NCBI RefSeq assembly: GCF_040686855.1
Contig: NZ_JBFBOG010000001.1
Span: 930,001-994,000 of the forward strand
Length of the DNA stretch: 64,000 nucleotides
Source of the DNA: Leifsonia sp040686855
GTDB taxonomy: Bacteria > Actinomycetota > Actinomycetes > Actinomycetales > Microbacteriaceae
Direction: 5' to 3'
A model generated the notes under the pieces. That model worked only from the letters and a program-made list of their open reading frames with translations, did no database searches and had not been told where the DNA came from. A program made the position numbers and the translations under genes. Numbering within the stretch: the first letter of the stretch is position 1; every line of letters begins with the position of its first letter. Below are positions 8,260 through 16,852 of this stretch, in pieces.

Positions 8260-9396
8260 ATGAGCCCGAGGCGCGGATCCGTCCTGATCGCCCATCCGAG
8301 CGCCGAGCTGTACGGCTCCGACCGCGTCATGCTCGAGACCGTGTCGGCGCTGACCGCGGAGCACCGCGTCCTCGTGGTGCTGCCGCAGGACGGGCCGCTG
8401 CTGGCCGAGTGCCGCGCGCGGGGGGCGCGGGCCGAGATCGTGCCCGTCCCCGTCCTGCGCAAGAGCCTGCTGTCGCCGCGGGGCCTGGTTCGTCTGGCCG
8501 TCGAGGCGCCGGTCGCCCTCGTCCGCGCGATGCGGACCATCCTCCGCAACGGGATCGGGACCGTCTACGTCAGCACGGTGACCGTTCCTGTGTGGCTGCT
8601 CGCCGCCCGGCTCACCGGCCGCAGGACGGTGACCCATGTGCACGAGGCGGAGGGGTCGGCCGGCGCGCTGACGAAGCGCGCGCTGTCGACGCCGCTCCTT
8701 CTCGCCCATTCGATCGCGGCGAACAGCCGGTTCAGCGCCGAGGTGCTGGCGGAGCCCTATCCGGGCCTCCGCGACCGCACGCGGGTGATCCTCAACGCCG
8801 TCGATGCCCCGCCCGCGCCGACCGACCCGCGCGCGGAGCTGGAGGGGCCGGTCCGGCTGATCTACGTGGGGCGGCTCTCCGAGCGCAAGGGCGTGGATGT
8901 CGCCGTCGCCGCGGTCGCGCTGCTCACCCGGCGCGGGGTTCCCGCGACGCTGGAGATCGTCGGCGACGTCTTCCCGGGCTACGAGTGGTTCCGCGAGCAG
9001 CTGCTGAACCAGGTGGAGCAGGACGGGATCGCCGACCGCGTCCATTTCGCCGGCTTCCGTCCCTCGGTCTGGGACGAGTTGGCGGCCTCCGACATCGCGA
9101 TCGTGCCGTCGCGAGCGGACGAGCCGTTCGGGAACGCGGCGGTCGAGGCCGTGCTGAGCCGTCGTCCGCTGATCGTGTCGGACACCTCCGGCCTGCGGGA
9201 AGCGGCGGCCGGGTATGCGTCAGCGCGGTTCGTGCAGCCCGGGGACGCGGGGGCCATCGCGGACGCCGTGGAACGGATGACCGCCGAGTGGCCGACCCTG
9301 CGTCAGGCGGCGATCGACGCGAGCCAGGAGGCCGCCGAGCGTCACTCGCGCGGTGCCTACGACGCCGCCGTGACCGCCCTGATCGACGTGATCTGA
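8260..9396 (+). CDS. glycosyltransferase family 4
   Basis: This 378-residue GT-B enzyme has an N-terminal acceptor domain starting at SVLIAHPSAELYGSDR and a C-terminal donor domain. Visible donor-domain motifs are IYVGRLSERKGVDVAV at ~205, the PSRADEPFGNAAVEA stretch (the E-X7-E region of GT4 enzymes) at ~285 and IVSDTSGL. It is probably a sugar transferase for the EPS repeat unit; donor and acceptor are unknown. GGTGAGGAG sits six bases before ATG 8260, which fixes the start. A TATGCT element (8211-8216) could be its -10. A short CCCCCGgtCGGGGG hairpin follows the stop but has no T-tract. Confidence 0.88.
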   Translation: MSPRRGSVLIAHPSAELYGSDRVMLETVSALTAEHRVLVVLPQDGPLLAECRARGARAEIVPVPVLRKSLLSPRGLVRLAVEAPVALVRAMRTILRNGIGTVYVSTVTVPVWLLAARLTGRRTVTHVHEAEGSAGALTKRALSTPLLLAHSIAANSRFSAEVLAEPYPGLRDRTRVILNAVDAPPAPTDPRAELEGPVRLIYVGRLSERKGVDVAVAAVALLTRRGVPATLEIVGDVFPGYEWFREQLLNQVEQDGIADRVHFAGFRPSVWDELAASDIAIVPSRADEPFGNAAVEAVLSRRPLIVSDTSGLREAAAGYASARFVQPGDAGAIADAVERMTAEWPTLRQAAIDASQEAAERHSRGAYDAAVTALIDVI

Positions 9397-9427
9397 CGCT
9401 CGCTGCCCCCCGGTCGGGGGTGTAACC

Positions 9428-9440
9428 TGAGCTTTACTCA
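9428..9440. promoter_or_regulatory. TGAG-N5-CTCA palindrome, site 2
   Basis: TGAGCTTTACTCA lies 54 bases before GTG 9494. It overlaps the best -35 candidate of that gene (TTACTC 9434-9439, 17-base spacer, -10 TAGCTT 9457-9462), a position that would suit a repressor. Confidence 0.6.
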
Positions 9441-9462
9441 CTGATGGTAGGTGGCCTAGCTT
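9434..9462 (+). promoter_or_regulatory. candidate promoter of the Wzz/BY-kinase gene
   Basis: TTACTC (9434-9439), a 17-base spacer and TAGCTT (9457-9462). The predicted transcript begins near 9468, leaving a short leader with GAGAGGA as ribosome binding site for GTG 9494. Confidence 0.4.
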
Positions 9463-9493
9463 TTAACGTACCCGACCGAGAGGACCACCGACC

Positions 9494-11038
9494 GTGGACC
9501 TACACCAATACCTCAGCGCTATTCGCAAGCGCTGGATTACCATCGTCGCCCTCATTCTCGTCGGGGGCGCGCTGGGATTCGTGGTCGCGTCCCAGACGAC
9601 GCCGATCTACCGCTCGACCTCGAGCGTCTTCATCTCCACCAATCAAGGTGACAGCACGACCGAGCTGCTGCAGGGCGGCACCTTCGCGCAGAACGTCGTG
9701 CAGTCGTACACCGCTCTCGTCCCCACGGCGAGCGTGCTGCAGCCGGCCATGGAGGACCTCGACTACTCGGGGACGCTGCCGAGCTTCGCCGCGAAGATCA
9801 CGGCCGAATCCCCGGTGAACACCGTCATCATCGACATCTCGGCTCAGGACCCGGACCCGCAGCAGGCGCAGCGGATCGCCTCGGCGGTCACCGGCTCCCT
9901 CGGGAAGGCCATCGTCGGGATCGCGCCGAAGGACAAGGACGGCAAGGCGACCGTCACCTCGTCCGTCATCGCGGCCGCCACCCTGCCGACCACTCCCGTC
10001 TCACCGAACCGCACCCTGGACATCCTCATCGGGATCGGTATCGGCCTGGTCGCCGGACTCACCTACGCGATTCTGCGCGAACTGCTGGACACCCGCATTC
10101 GCACGGGAGAAGACGTGCAGCGCATCGCCGAGATCCCCATCCTGGGCCGCATCCCGCGCGGCCGGCGCCGCGCCGACCCGCTCGCGGTGCTCGCCGCACC
10201 CGGCTCCGCGGAGGCGGAGGCCTACCGTGGGCTGGTCTCGAATCTCGAGTTCGCCGACCTCGACAAGCCCATGCACGTGGTCGTGGTCACCTCGCCGTCC
10301 GTCGACGACGGGAAGAGCACCGTCGCGATCAACCTGGCGCTCGCCATGGCGGAGCGCGAGCAGCGGGTGCTGCTCGTCGACGCCGACCTGCGCCGTCCCT
10401 CCATCGCCGCCTACTGCCAGATCGAGGGCTCGGTCGGGCTCACGACGGTGCTGGTCGGCCGGTCCACCCTGGAGGACGCCGTCCAGGAGTGGGGCGTTCC
10501 GAACCTCGACGTGCTCGCCGCAGGCGCCATGCCGCCGAACCCGAACCAGCTGCTCAGCTCGGCCGCCTTCGCCGACCTCGTCGCCACCATGCGCGAGCAG
10601 TACGACTTCGTCGTGTTCGACTCCGTGCCGCTGCTGGCCGTCACCGACACCCTCCCGCTCGCACGACTCACCGACGGCACCCTGGTGACCGTCCGCCATA
10701 ACGGCACGACCCGCCACGACCTGCGGCTCGCCGTGGAGTCGCTGCAGGGCGTCAACGCTCCCATCCAGGGCGCGGTGCTGAACTTCATGCCGCCGGCGCC
10801 GCGGAACCCCTACCACGGCTACGTCGCCTCGGCGGCGCCCACCCGTCGTACGTCGTCGCCCTCCCGTCGCGTGGCGACGCCTCTCGTCCCGGATGCGCCC
10901 GAGCCGCTTTCCGAGGAGGCGCCGGTCGGCGAGTCCAACAGCCCCCGTGACCGTGCCTCATCGGGCGCCATCACCTCGCTGTTCGACCGGAAGCGCAACG
11001 AGGTCCCACAGGACGCGGTCGGCTCCGGACGCGAGTGA
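9494..11038 (+). CDS. polysaccharide co-polymerase with BY-kinase domain (Wzc-like)
   Basis: This 514-residue inner-membrane protein should control EPS chain length and export. Residues ~1-200 are a Wzz domain between two membrane helices (~15-35 and ~178-198). The cytoplasmic kinase domain has Walker A SPSVDDGKST (~266), Walker A' LLVDADLRRPS (~294) and Walker B VVFDSVP (~373). The two parts are fused, whereas firmicutes split them into CpsC and CpsD. The C-terminal tail is unusual: after PYHGY (~438) the last ~70 residues have no tyrosine and are rich in Ser, Thr, Arg and Pro, so the usual autophosphorylated Tyr cluster is missing. The start is GTG with GAGAGGA upstream. The next gene overlaps by four bases. 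Confidence 0.92.
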   Translation: MDLHQYLSAIRKRWITIVALILVGGALGFVVASQTTPIYRSTSSVFISTNQGDSTTELLQGGTFAQNVVQSYTALVPTASVLQPAMEDLDYSGTLPSFAAKITAESPVNTVIIDISAQDPDPQQAQRIASAVTGSLGKAIVGIAPKDKDGKATVTSSVIAAATLPTTPVSPNRTLDILIGIGIGLVAGLTYAILRELLDTRIRTGEDVQRIAEIPILGRIPRGRRRADPLAVLAAPGSAEAEAYRGLVSNLEFADLDKPMHVVVVTSPSVDDGKSTVAINLALAMAEREQRVLLVDADLRRPSIAAYCQIEGSVGLTTVLVGRSTLEDAVQEWGVPNLDVLAAGAMPPNPNQLLSSAAFADLVATMREQYDFVVFDSVPLLAVTDTLPLARLTDGTLVTVRHNGTTRHDLRLAVESLQGVNAPIQGAVLNFMPPAPRNPYHGYVASAAPTRRTSSPSRRVATPLVPDAPEPLSEEAPVGESNSPRDRASSGAITSLFDRKRNEVPQDAVGSGRE

Positions 11039-12147
11039 CGATGGCCGCGCGGCGACTGAGGCACCGATCGGTACGTCTGTACGACGTGGTGCGCACGGCG
11101 CACCTGGAGCGTGCCCACGAGTTCTCCCCGGCGAGCATCGTGTACCGCGAGAAGCGCTACGACTACGACCCCGCGCTCGAGGCGGGGCTCGACATCGTCC
11201 GGGCGGGCGATGTGCGTGCGGCGCTGCTCCTGGCGCGCTCCGGCGTCGAGACGCTGGAGGTCAACGAGCCGCTGATGATCTCCGCGGCCGCGCGCTCCGC
11301 CCTGGCCATCGCCGCCGTGCGAGTCGCCGGGACCCTGCGCCGCCGCCGCACGAGCGTCGTCTCCTACGCGATCGAGAACCTGTACCCACCCGTCCCCGCA
11401 TCCCTCAAGGGGAGGATCGGCCGCCGGGCGCGGCTCGTGCTCGCCCGTTTCGTGCACGCCAACCTGGACCGGCTCGCCTTCGGCACCGACGCCTCCCGGG
11501 AGCTGTACCGCCGGGCGTTCGGATCGGGCGGCGCGACCACGACCACGATCCCGGCACTGCCCTCGGCCGTGCACCAGGACACGACCCGCGGCCGACCGTC
11601 GCTCGCCGTCTTCCTGGGCGCCTTCGACGAGCGCAAGGGGCTCCCCCTGCTCCTCGACGCCTGGCCCCTGGTGCGTGAGCGCCGCGCGGACGCACGCCTG
11701 CTGCTCATGGGCAAGGGCCCCCTGGAATCGCTCGCCCGCGAGGCGGCGGCGACCGACACCTCGATCGAACTGCTGGTGGATCCGCCGCGCGATACCATCT
11801 CGGACGCCCTGGCGGGCGCCAAGGTCCTCGTGCTGCCGTCGCAGCGGCGGCCGCGGTGGCGCGAACAGGTCGGGCTGCCCATCGTGGAGGGCCTGGCCGC
11901 GGGATGCGTCGTCGTCACGACCTCGGAGACGGGGCTCGCCGACTGGCTCACCGACGAGGGGCACTTCGTCATCCCGGCCGACGCGGACGCCGCGACCCTC
12001 GCCGCCGCCGTCTCGGGGGCGCTCGGCGACGGGCGCGCGCCCGCCGATCTGCTCGCGGCGCTGCCGTCCACCGACGGCCGCCGCGCCGCCGACGACTGGC
12101 TGTTCGGTCGCCGCATCGCCCCGCACGAGAGCATGGCAACGGCATGA
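11035..12147 (+). CDS. glycosyltransferase family 4
   Basis: This 370-residue GT-B glycosyltransferase begins with GTG 11035, overlapping the kinase stop (GTGA); ATG 11041 is an alternative two codons later. The donor domain shows VFLGAFDERKGLPLLLDAW at ~180 and a conserved GLPIVEGLAAG stretch at ~280 in place of the EX7E region. It lies between the BY-kinase and the flippase in one tightly packed operon (9494-13505), so it almost certainly works on the EPS repeat unit. The acceptor domain is Arg-rich and short. The specificity is not readable from the sequence. Confidence 0.85.
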   Translation: MTMAARRLRHRSVRLYDVVRTAHLERAHEFSPASIVYREKRYDYDPALEAGLDIVRAGDVRAALLLARSGVETLEVNEPLMISAAARSALAIAAVRVAGTLRRRRTSVVSYAIENLYPPVPASLKGRIGRRARLVLARFVHANLDRLAFGTDASRELYRRAFGSGGATTTTIPALPSAVHQDTTRGRPSLAVFLGAFDERKGLPLLLDAWPLVRERRADARLLLMGKGPLESLAREAAATDTSIELLVDPPRDTISDALAGAKVLVLPSQRRPRWREQVGLPIVEGLAAGCVVVTTSETGLADWLTDEGHFVIPADADAATLAAAVSGALGDGRAPADLLAALPSTDGRRAADDWLFGRRIAPHESMATA

Positions 12148-13505
12148 GCGCCAAGCGCGGCGCCCTCCGCAACGTCTCGTCGACCGCCCTCATCAAGGTG
12201 CTGGTCATGGGGGCGTCCGGCATCCTCGGCATCTTCACGAGCCGGCTCATCATCAGCCACTTCGGCACGGACGCCTACGCCCAGTACGGACTCCTGTCGA
12301 CACTGTCGACGCTGCTCCCGTTCGCCGACCTCGGGATGGCCGCGGTCGTCATCAACGCGATCGCCGGCTCCGGCGATCCGAAGCACGACCCGTACGTGCG
12401 GCGCGCGGTGACGACGGCGTTCCGCATCCTGATCGCGGCCGGCACGGTGATCCTCCTCATCGCGCTGGGGATCACCCTGCTCGGCTGGTGGCCCACGCTG
12501 CTCGGCGCGGGCCTGGCGCCCGGCTCCGGCGACCTGGCCGCGTTCCTCTGCCTCGGCATCTTCGGTCTCGCGCTGCCGCTGACGGTCGGGCAGCGCATCC
12601 TGGTCGGCCTCGAGAGGACCACGCTGCAGGTCGCGACCCAGTTCGTGGTCGCGCCGTTCATGTTCCTCGCGGTGGGCGCCGTCGCGCTGTTCGCGCTCCC
12701 GTCCGGCGACTACCTCGCCGTGTTCTCCTACATCGCCGCGGCGCTGGTCTCGGTGCTGTGCCTGTCCTTCGCGAGCCGGCTGCTCAAGCCGCAGGTGGGC
12801 CACGCGATCCGCGACATCCCGCGCGTGCGGAGCGTTCGCAACGTCGCGGCCTTCGGACTCGCCTGGCCGATGCTCGCGCAGATGCTCGCTCTCCCGATCG
12901 CGATGCAGACCGACCGCCTCCTGCTCAGCCACCTCACCACCGGCACGGAGCTCGCCCAGTACAACCTGGCGACGCAGCTCTTCGGGCTCATCCTCCAGAC
13001 GATCGCCGCGGCGGGCGTCGCGCTGTGGCCGGTTTTCGCGCGGGCCCGGTCGGCGGACCGTGTCGAGACGCCGTGGCGCGCGACGCTCGCCTTCGCCGGC
13101 GGCGGTCTGGCGACAGCGCTGGCGCTGGCGGCGCTGCTGCCCTGGGTCGCGGGATTCGTCTCCGACGGCAAGCTGCAGCTCGACGGCTGGCTGGTCGGCG
13201 GCTACATCGCCTTCGTCGCGGTACAGGCGGCGAAGTACCCGATCGGGATGTACATGACCGACCAGCGCGGCCTGACGTTCCAGGTGCTCCCGATCGTCAT
13301 CATGGTGCCGATCAACCTGGGCATCTCGTGGTGGCTCACGCTGCTGCTAGGCGCGGGAGGCCCGATCATCGGCTCGGCCATCGCCGTGCTGCTCTGCCAG
13401 GTCATCCCGAACCTCTGGTACGTCCGCCGCGACCTCGCCCGCCGCCGGGCTCTCGCGCAGGAAGCGGAGGCCCAGGAGCCCAGCCTGACCCCTATGGGGG
13501 ACTAG
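12144..13505 (+). CDS. lipid-linked oligosaccharide flippase (Wzx-like)
   Basis: This 453-residue integral membrane protein has about 12-14 hydrophobic segments spread over its whole length and is of the MATE/MOP flippase fold. It should move the completed undecaprenyl-linked repeat unit to the outer face. The start ATG 12144 overlaps the TGA of the preceding glycosyltransferase (ATGA), which is why the longer open frame upstream was discarded. The N-terminus has the polar-then-helix pattern usual for Wzx proteins, with SRLIISHFGTDAYAQYGL and PFADLGMAAVV near 35-65. The last ~25 residues are a charged cytoplasmic tail. It is the last gene of the 9494 operon, 54 bases before the polymerase. 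Confidence 0.87.
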   Translation: MSAKRGALRNVSSTALIKVLVMGASGILGIFTSRLIISHFGTDAYAQYGLLSTLSTLLPFADLGMAAVVINAIAGSGDPKHDPYVRRAVTTAFRILIAAGTVILLIALGITLLGWWPTLLGAGLAPGSGDLAAFLCLGIFGLALPLTVGQRILVGLERTTLQVATQFVVAPFMFLAVGAVALFALPSGDYLAVFSYIAAALVSVLCLSFASRLLKPQVGHAIRDIPRVRSVRNVAAFGLAWPMLAQMLALPIAMQTDRLLLSHLTTGTELAQYNLATQLFGLILQTIAAAGVALWPVFARARSADRVETPWRATLAFAGGGLATALALAALLPWVAGFVSDGKLQLDGWLVGGYIAFVAVQAAKYPIGMYMTDQRGLTFQVLPIVIMVPINLGISWWLTLLLGAGGPIIGSAIAVLLCQVIPNLWYVRRDLARRRALAQEAEAQEPSLTPMGD

Positions 13506-13523
13506 GGTCGCGTTCCCGGGTCA

Positions 13524-13536
13524 TGAGATAATCTCA
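13524..13536. promoter_or_regulatory. TGAG-N5-CTCA palindrome, site 3
   Basis: TGAGATAATCTCA is a perfect palindrome around its central A, 24 bases before ATG 13560. It contains or abuts two possible -10 hexamers (GATAAT 13527-13532, CATAAT 13535-13540), so binding there would block initiation. Confidence 0.6.
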
Positions 13537-13559
13537 TAATCAGCCGAAAGGATGCGCAG

Positions 13560-14870
13560 ATGGCCGTGGCCGACCCCTCGCCGCTCCGCTTCACAGCAGG
13601 GTCTGCGATCGGCCGCGCCGTCACGCCCGGCGCCGCGCCCGACGCGCATCCCGGCGCCTGGCAGGCGATCACGCGCGTCGTGGCCGCCCTCGCCCTGGTC
13701 ATCATCGGCGCGCGCATCCAGCTCCCGCAGGGGCTGACGGCCGGATACCTGGTGGCTGTCCTTCTTCTCCCGGTCTGGGTCTCCGTCCTCCCCCGGTACC
13801 GGGGCGGCATCCTGCTCATGGTGCTCGGCGGCGCAGCGGCGCTGAACGGCTACCTGCTCACCGGGCTCGCCCGCGGCACCGAGCACACCGGCAACGGCCT
13901 CGCCCTCCAGAACACGTTCGTCCTCGTCGGTACCATGCTCGCGATCGGCGTCGTGCTCTGGGCGCGCACGCTGATGCCCCTGTGGAGCATCGGGCTGCTG
14001 TTCGGGATCGGGCTGCTGGTCGGCATCGACCCGCACGGCCTCCTCGCCGGGGGCAATCCGTGGAAGTTCGTGTTCGCGGTTCCGGTGACCGTGATCGCCC
14101 TGAGCATCGCCATGGTCCGCAAGAGCCGGGGCCTGGAACTCGTCATCGTGGTCGCGCTCGCGGCGGTCTCCATGGCGAGCGACGCCCGGAGCGGCTTCGC
14201 CATCCTCATGCTGACCGGTGTGCTGGTCGTCTGGCAGCTGCGGCCCACATCGAACACGAAACGCGCATCCACCGCGCGGGTACTGCTCGGCCTCCTGCTC
14301 CTCGCCGGGATCGCCTACAACGTGGGCCAGTCGCTCATCGTCGACGGGGCACTCGGAGAGGCGACGCAGCAGCGGACGATCGCTCAGATCAACACCTCGG
14401 GTTCGCTCATCCTCGGCGGCCGGCCGGAACTCGCCGCCACCGCGGCGCTGGCGCAGCACTACCCCTTCGGGTTCGGCTCCGGTACGTACGCCAGCTCGTC
14501 CCAGATCCTCGTCGCCAAGCAGGGGATGCTCGCGATCAACTACGACCCGAACAACGGCTACGTCGAGAACTTCATGTTCGGGACCGGTTTCGAACTGCAC
14601 TCCATGATCGGCGACCTCTGGGCGAACTACGGCGTCGCCGGCGTCGCGCTCGCTGCGGCCCTGCTCTGGTACATCCTGCGCGGGCTGGGTCACAGCGTCG
14701 CACGGAGAACGGCGAGCGCCCTCGTGATCTACCTGGCGGTCCGGACGCTGTGGTCGATGTTCTTCGGCCCCTGGTATTCGTCGGTGACGCTGTTGACGCT
14801 CCTCATCGGAATGACTCTGCTGGAGCGCGGCCGCGATGACCTGAGCCTGAAGAGAGGAGCCCTCCGGTGA
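13560..14870 (+). CDS. O-antigen ligase/polymerase-like membrane protein (Wzy-like)
   Basis: This 436-residue protein has about 10-12 membrane helices and one large extracytoplasmic loop (~260-345), the typical layout of Wzy polymerases and WaaL ligases. In the loop the sequence runs through GGRPELAATAALAQHYPFGFGSGTY and similar text, as in O-antigen ligase domain proteins. It probably polymerises the flipped EPS repeat units. AAAGGA at ~13547-13552 with seven bases of spacing supports ATG 13560. The stop overlaps the GTG of the next gene, so the two are translated together. It has its own upstream palindrome and possible promoter, which separates it from the flippase operon. Confidence 0.85.
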   Translation: MAVADPSPLRFTAGSAIGRAVTPGAAPDAHPGAWQAITRVVAALALVIIGARIQLPQGLTAGYLVAVLLLPVWVSVLPRYRGGILLMVLGGAAALNGYLLTGLARGTEHTGNGLALQNTFVLVGTMLAIGVVLWARTLMPLWSIGLLFGIGLLVGIDPHGLLAGGNPWKFVFAVPVTVIALSIAMVRKSRGLELVIVVALAAVSMASDARSGFAILMLTGVLVVWQLRPTSNTKRASTARVLLGLLLLAGIAYNVGQSLIVDGALGEATQQRTIAQINTSGSLILGGRPELAATAALAQHYPFGFGSGTYASSSQILVAKQGMLAINYDPNNGYVENFMFGTGFELHSMIGDLWANYGVAGVALAAALLWYILRGLGHSVARRTASALVIYLAVRTLWSMFFGPWYSSVTLLTLLIGMTLLERGRDDLSLKRGALR

Positions 14871-15883
14871 GACGTCGACCGTTCGTCATCCAGCAGTCGT
14901 TCCCGCAGCCCCGCCCGACCACCAACCCGTACGTCATCATGCTCGCCGAGGCCATCCGCGCCCAGCCGGGGGTGGAGCTGCGCTACTTCAGCTGGCGCAA
15001 CGCGCTGCTGCGACGGTACGACGTGTTCCACGTGCACTGGCCGGAGATCCTGGTCACCGGACGGACGCCGCTGCGGGCGCTGGTGCGGCAGGGACTGTCC
15101 TGGCTGCTGCTGGTGAAGCTGTACCTGTTCCGCATCCCTCTGGTGCGGACCATGCACAACCTGGAGCTGCCCGACGGCATCACCCGCCGGGAGCGGTCGC
15201 TTCTGCACTGCTTCGACCGCCTGACGACCTTGCGCATCACCCTCAACCCGCAGACCTCGCTCCCCGACGACGCGAACGCGATCACGATCGTCCATGGCCA
15301 CTACCGGGACTGGTTCCGGGAACAGCCGCGGCAGGAGCGAGTGGATGGACGCGTCGCCTACTTCGGGCTCATCCGGCGGTACAAGAACGTGCAGGCGCTG
15401 ATCCGCGCGTTCCGGGGCCTCCCCGGCGATCTGTCCCTGCAGGTCGGCGGACGCCCGTCGACCCCCGAGCTCGCCGCGGAGGTGCAGGAGCTGTCGCACG
15501 ACGACGATCGCATCGACCTGAAGCTCGAGTTCCTCACGGACGAGCAGCTGGTCGGCATCGCCACCGCCGCCGAGCTGGTGGTGCTGCCCTACCGCGAGAT
15601 GCACAACTCGGGCGGGACGCTGGCAGCGCTCTCGCTGGACCGTCCGGTCCTCATCCCCGACAACGAGGTGAACCGTGCCCTGAGCGAGGAGGTGGGCGAG
15701 AAGTGGGTGCACCGCTACAGCGGCGCGCTCACCACCGAGACGCTGGAGCGGACGCTGCAGGAGCTGCGCACCGATCCACCGTGCGGTCGCCCGGATCTCT
15801 CCGCGCGCGAGTGGACCACGGTCGGCGAGGAGCACCTGGAGGCGTACCGGCACGCCCGTCGGCTCCGCGGGCTGCCCGCGTAG
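14867..15883 (+). CDS. glycosyltransferase, GT-B fold
   Basis: This 338-residue protein begins at GTG 14867, overlapping the polymerase stop (GTGA). It has the N-terminal text VIQQSFPQPRPTTNPY, DVFHVHWPE (~50) and TMHNLELPDG (~95), then a donor domain with VAYFGLIRRYKNVQALI (~163) and LPYREMHNSGG (~242). HVHWPE and the early histidine are typical of a group of actinobacterial glycosyltransferases often labelled beta-1,4-mannosyl- or GumK-like, but I cannot assign the sugar. Co-translation with the polymerase suggests a role in building or decorating the repeat unit. The gene ends 15 bases before the convergent GT2 gene. Confidence 0.8.
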   Translation: MRRRPFVIQQSFPQPRPTTNPYVIMLAEAIRAQPGVELRYFSWRNALLRRYDVFHVHWPEILVTGRTPLRALVRQGLSWLLLVKLYLFRIPLVRTMHNLELPDGITRRERSLLHCFDRLTTLRITLNPQTSLPDDANAITIVHGHYRDWFREQPRQERVDGRVAYFGLIRRYKNVQALIRAFRGLPGDLSLQVGGRPSTPELAAEVQELSHDDDRIDLKLEFLTDEQLVGIATAAELVVLPYREMHNSGGTLAALSLDRPVLIPDNEVNRALSEEVGEKWVHRYSGALTTETLERTLQELRTDPPCGRPDLSAREWTTVGEEHLEAYRHARRLRGLPA

Positions 15884-15898
15884 CTTCGCACACCGGCA

Positions 15899-16852
15899 TC
15901 AGCCGCGCCGGTACTCCTGGTACCGGTACCCGAAGGCGCCGCTGACCATCCCGAGGCCCCTGGCCAACGTGCGGGCGCCGCGAGCGCGCCGGTCCAGCGA
16001 CCGCCGCAGGATGCCCTCGACGATCCGCAGGCACCCTCCCGCCGCGCGGACGGCACCGCGGACCACCAGGTCGGCGACCGTCCGGACGCGCTCGGCCGGC
16101 GTCCGGGCGAGCTTGAGCGAGGTGAGCGCCCAGCTGTTGCCGCTCGAGAACGCCCGCAGCATCACCCAGCGGCGGCTGACGCGCTTCGCCGGCACGACGT
16201 CCACCACCATGGCCTCCGCGCACCACACGATGCGGCCCCCGGCGCGGATGAGTTCGCGTGTGAACATGGTGTCCTCGCCGCCGGTGATGCCGACGCCGAG
16301 ATCGAAGCGGATGCCGTGGCGCCGCACGAACGCGAGGTCGAGGAGCAGGTTGTTGGTGGCGGCGACCTCGACCCGCTCGCCGGTCGCGAGGCGGCGTCGC
16401 TGGAAGAAGCCGCCCGCCTCGATCCACGCGTCCGGCTGCCGCTCGAACGTCGACCGGACGGGACCGACCACCGCCTCCGCTCCCCCGGCGCTCCAGACGC
16501 CGAGCAGGGCCGCCAGCCAGCCCGGCTCCGGACGTTCGTCGTCGTCGATGAAGATCAGGAGGTCGTCTTCGGCGGCGTCCGCCTCGGCGAGCGCGCGGTT
16601 GCGCGCGGCGGAGATGCCCGGCGTGGGCTCGACCGCATAATCGATGGTGACGGAGAGGCTGCCCGCCAGCGCGGCGACCGCATCCCGCGCGCTCGCCTCC
16701 CTGTCGTTGTCGACCACCTGGATGCGCACCTCGAACGGGAGGCCGCCGGCGGTCTCGACCTCGCGTGCGAGCGCGGGGAGAATCGCCCGGATGTCCGTGG
16801 GCCTGCGGAAAGTGAGCACAGCGATCGCGACGTGGTGCACGATTGTCATCAT
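15899..16852 (-). CDS. glycosyltransferase family 2
   Basis: This GT-A enzyme (317 residues from the first of two adjacent ATG codons) has the N-terminal VAIAVLTFRRP strand, the nucleotide-binding VVDND at ~47 and the metal-binding FIDDDERPEPGW at ~102. GGEDTMFT (~193) stands for the GT2 E(D)D acceptor motif. The C-terminal ~90 residues are basic and partly hydrophobic. It is the only glycosyltransferase of the locus on the minus strand. Its start codons (16852 or 16849) overlap the start of the divergent gene at 16851, so there is no intergenic promoter. GATGCT six bases before 16849 could be a weak leaderless -10 inside the neighbour. Confidence 0.85.
   Translation of the reverse strand: MMTIVHHVAIAVLTFRRPTDIRAILPALAREVETAGGLPFEVRIQVVDNDREASARDAVAALAGSLSVTIDYAVEPTPGISAARNRALAEADAAEDDLLIFIDDDERPEPGWLAALLGVWSAGGAEAVVGPVRSTFERQPDAWIEAGGFFQRRRLATGERVEVAATNNLLLDLAFVRRHGIRFDLGVGITGGEDTMFTRELIRAGGRIVWCAEAMVVDVVPAKRVSRRWVMLRAFSSGNSWALTSLKLARTPAERVRTVADLVVRGAVRAAGGCLRIVEGILRRSLDRRARGARTLARGLGMVSGAFGYRYQEYRRG

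Noticed and set aside
9403..9421. CCCCCGgtCGGGGG as terminator after the 8260 glycosyltransferase
   Set aside because: The loop would be only two bases and no T-tract follows, so it is not a convincing terminator.
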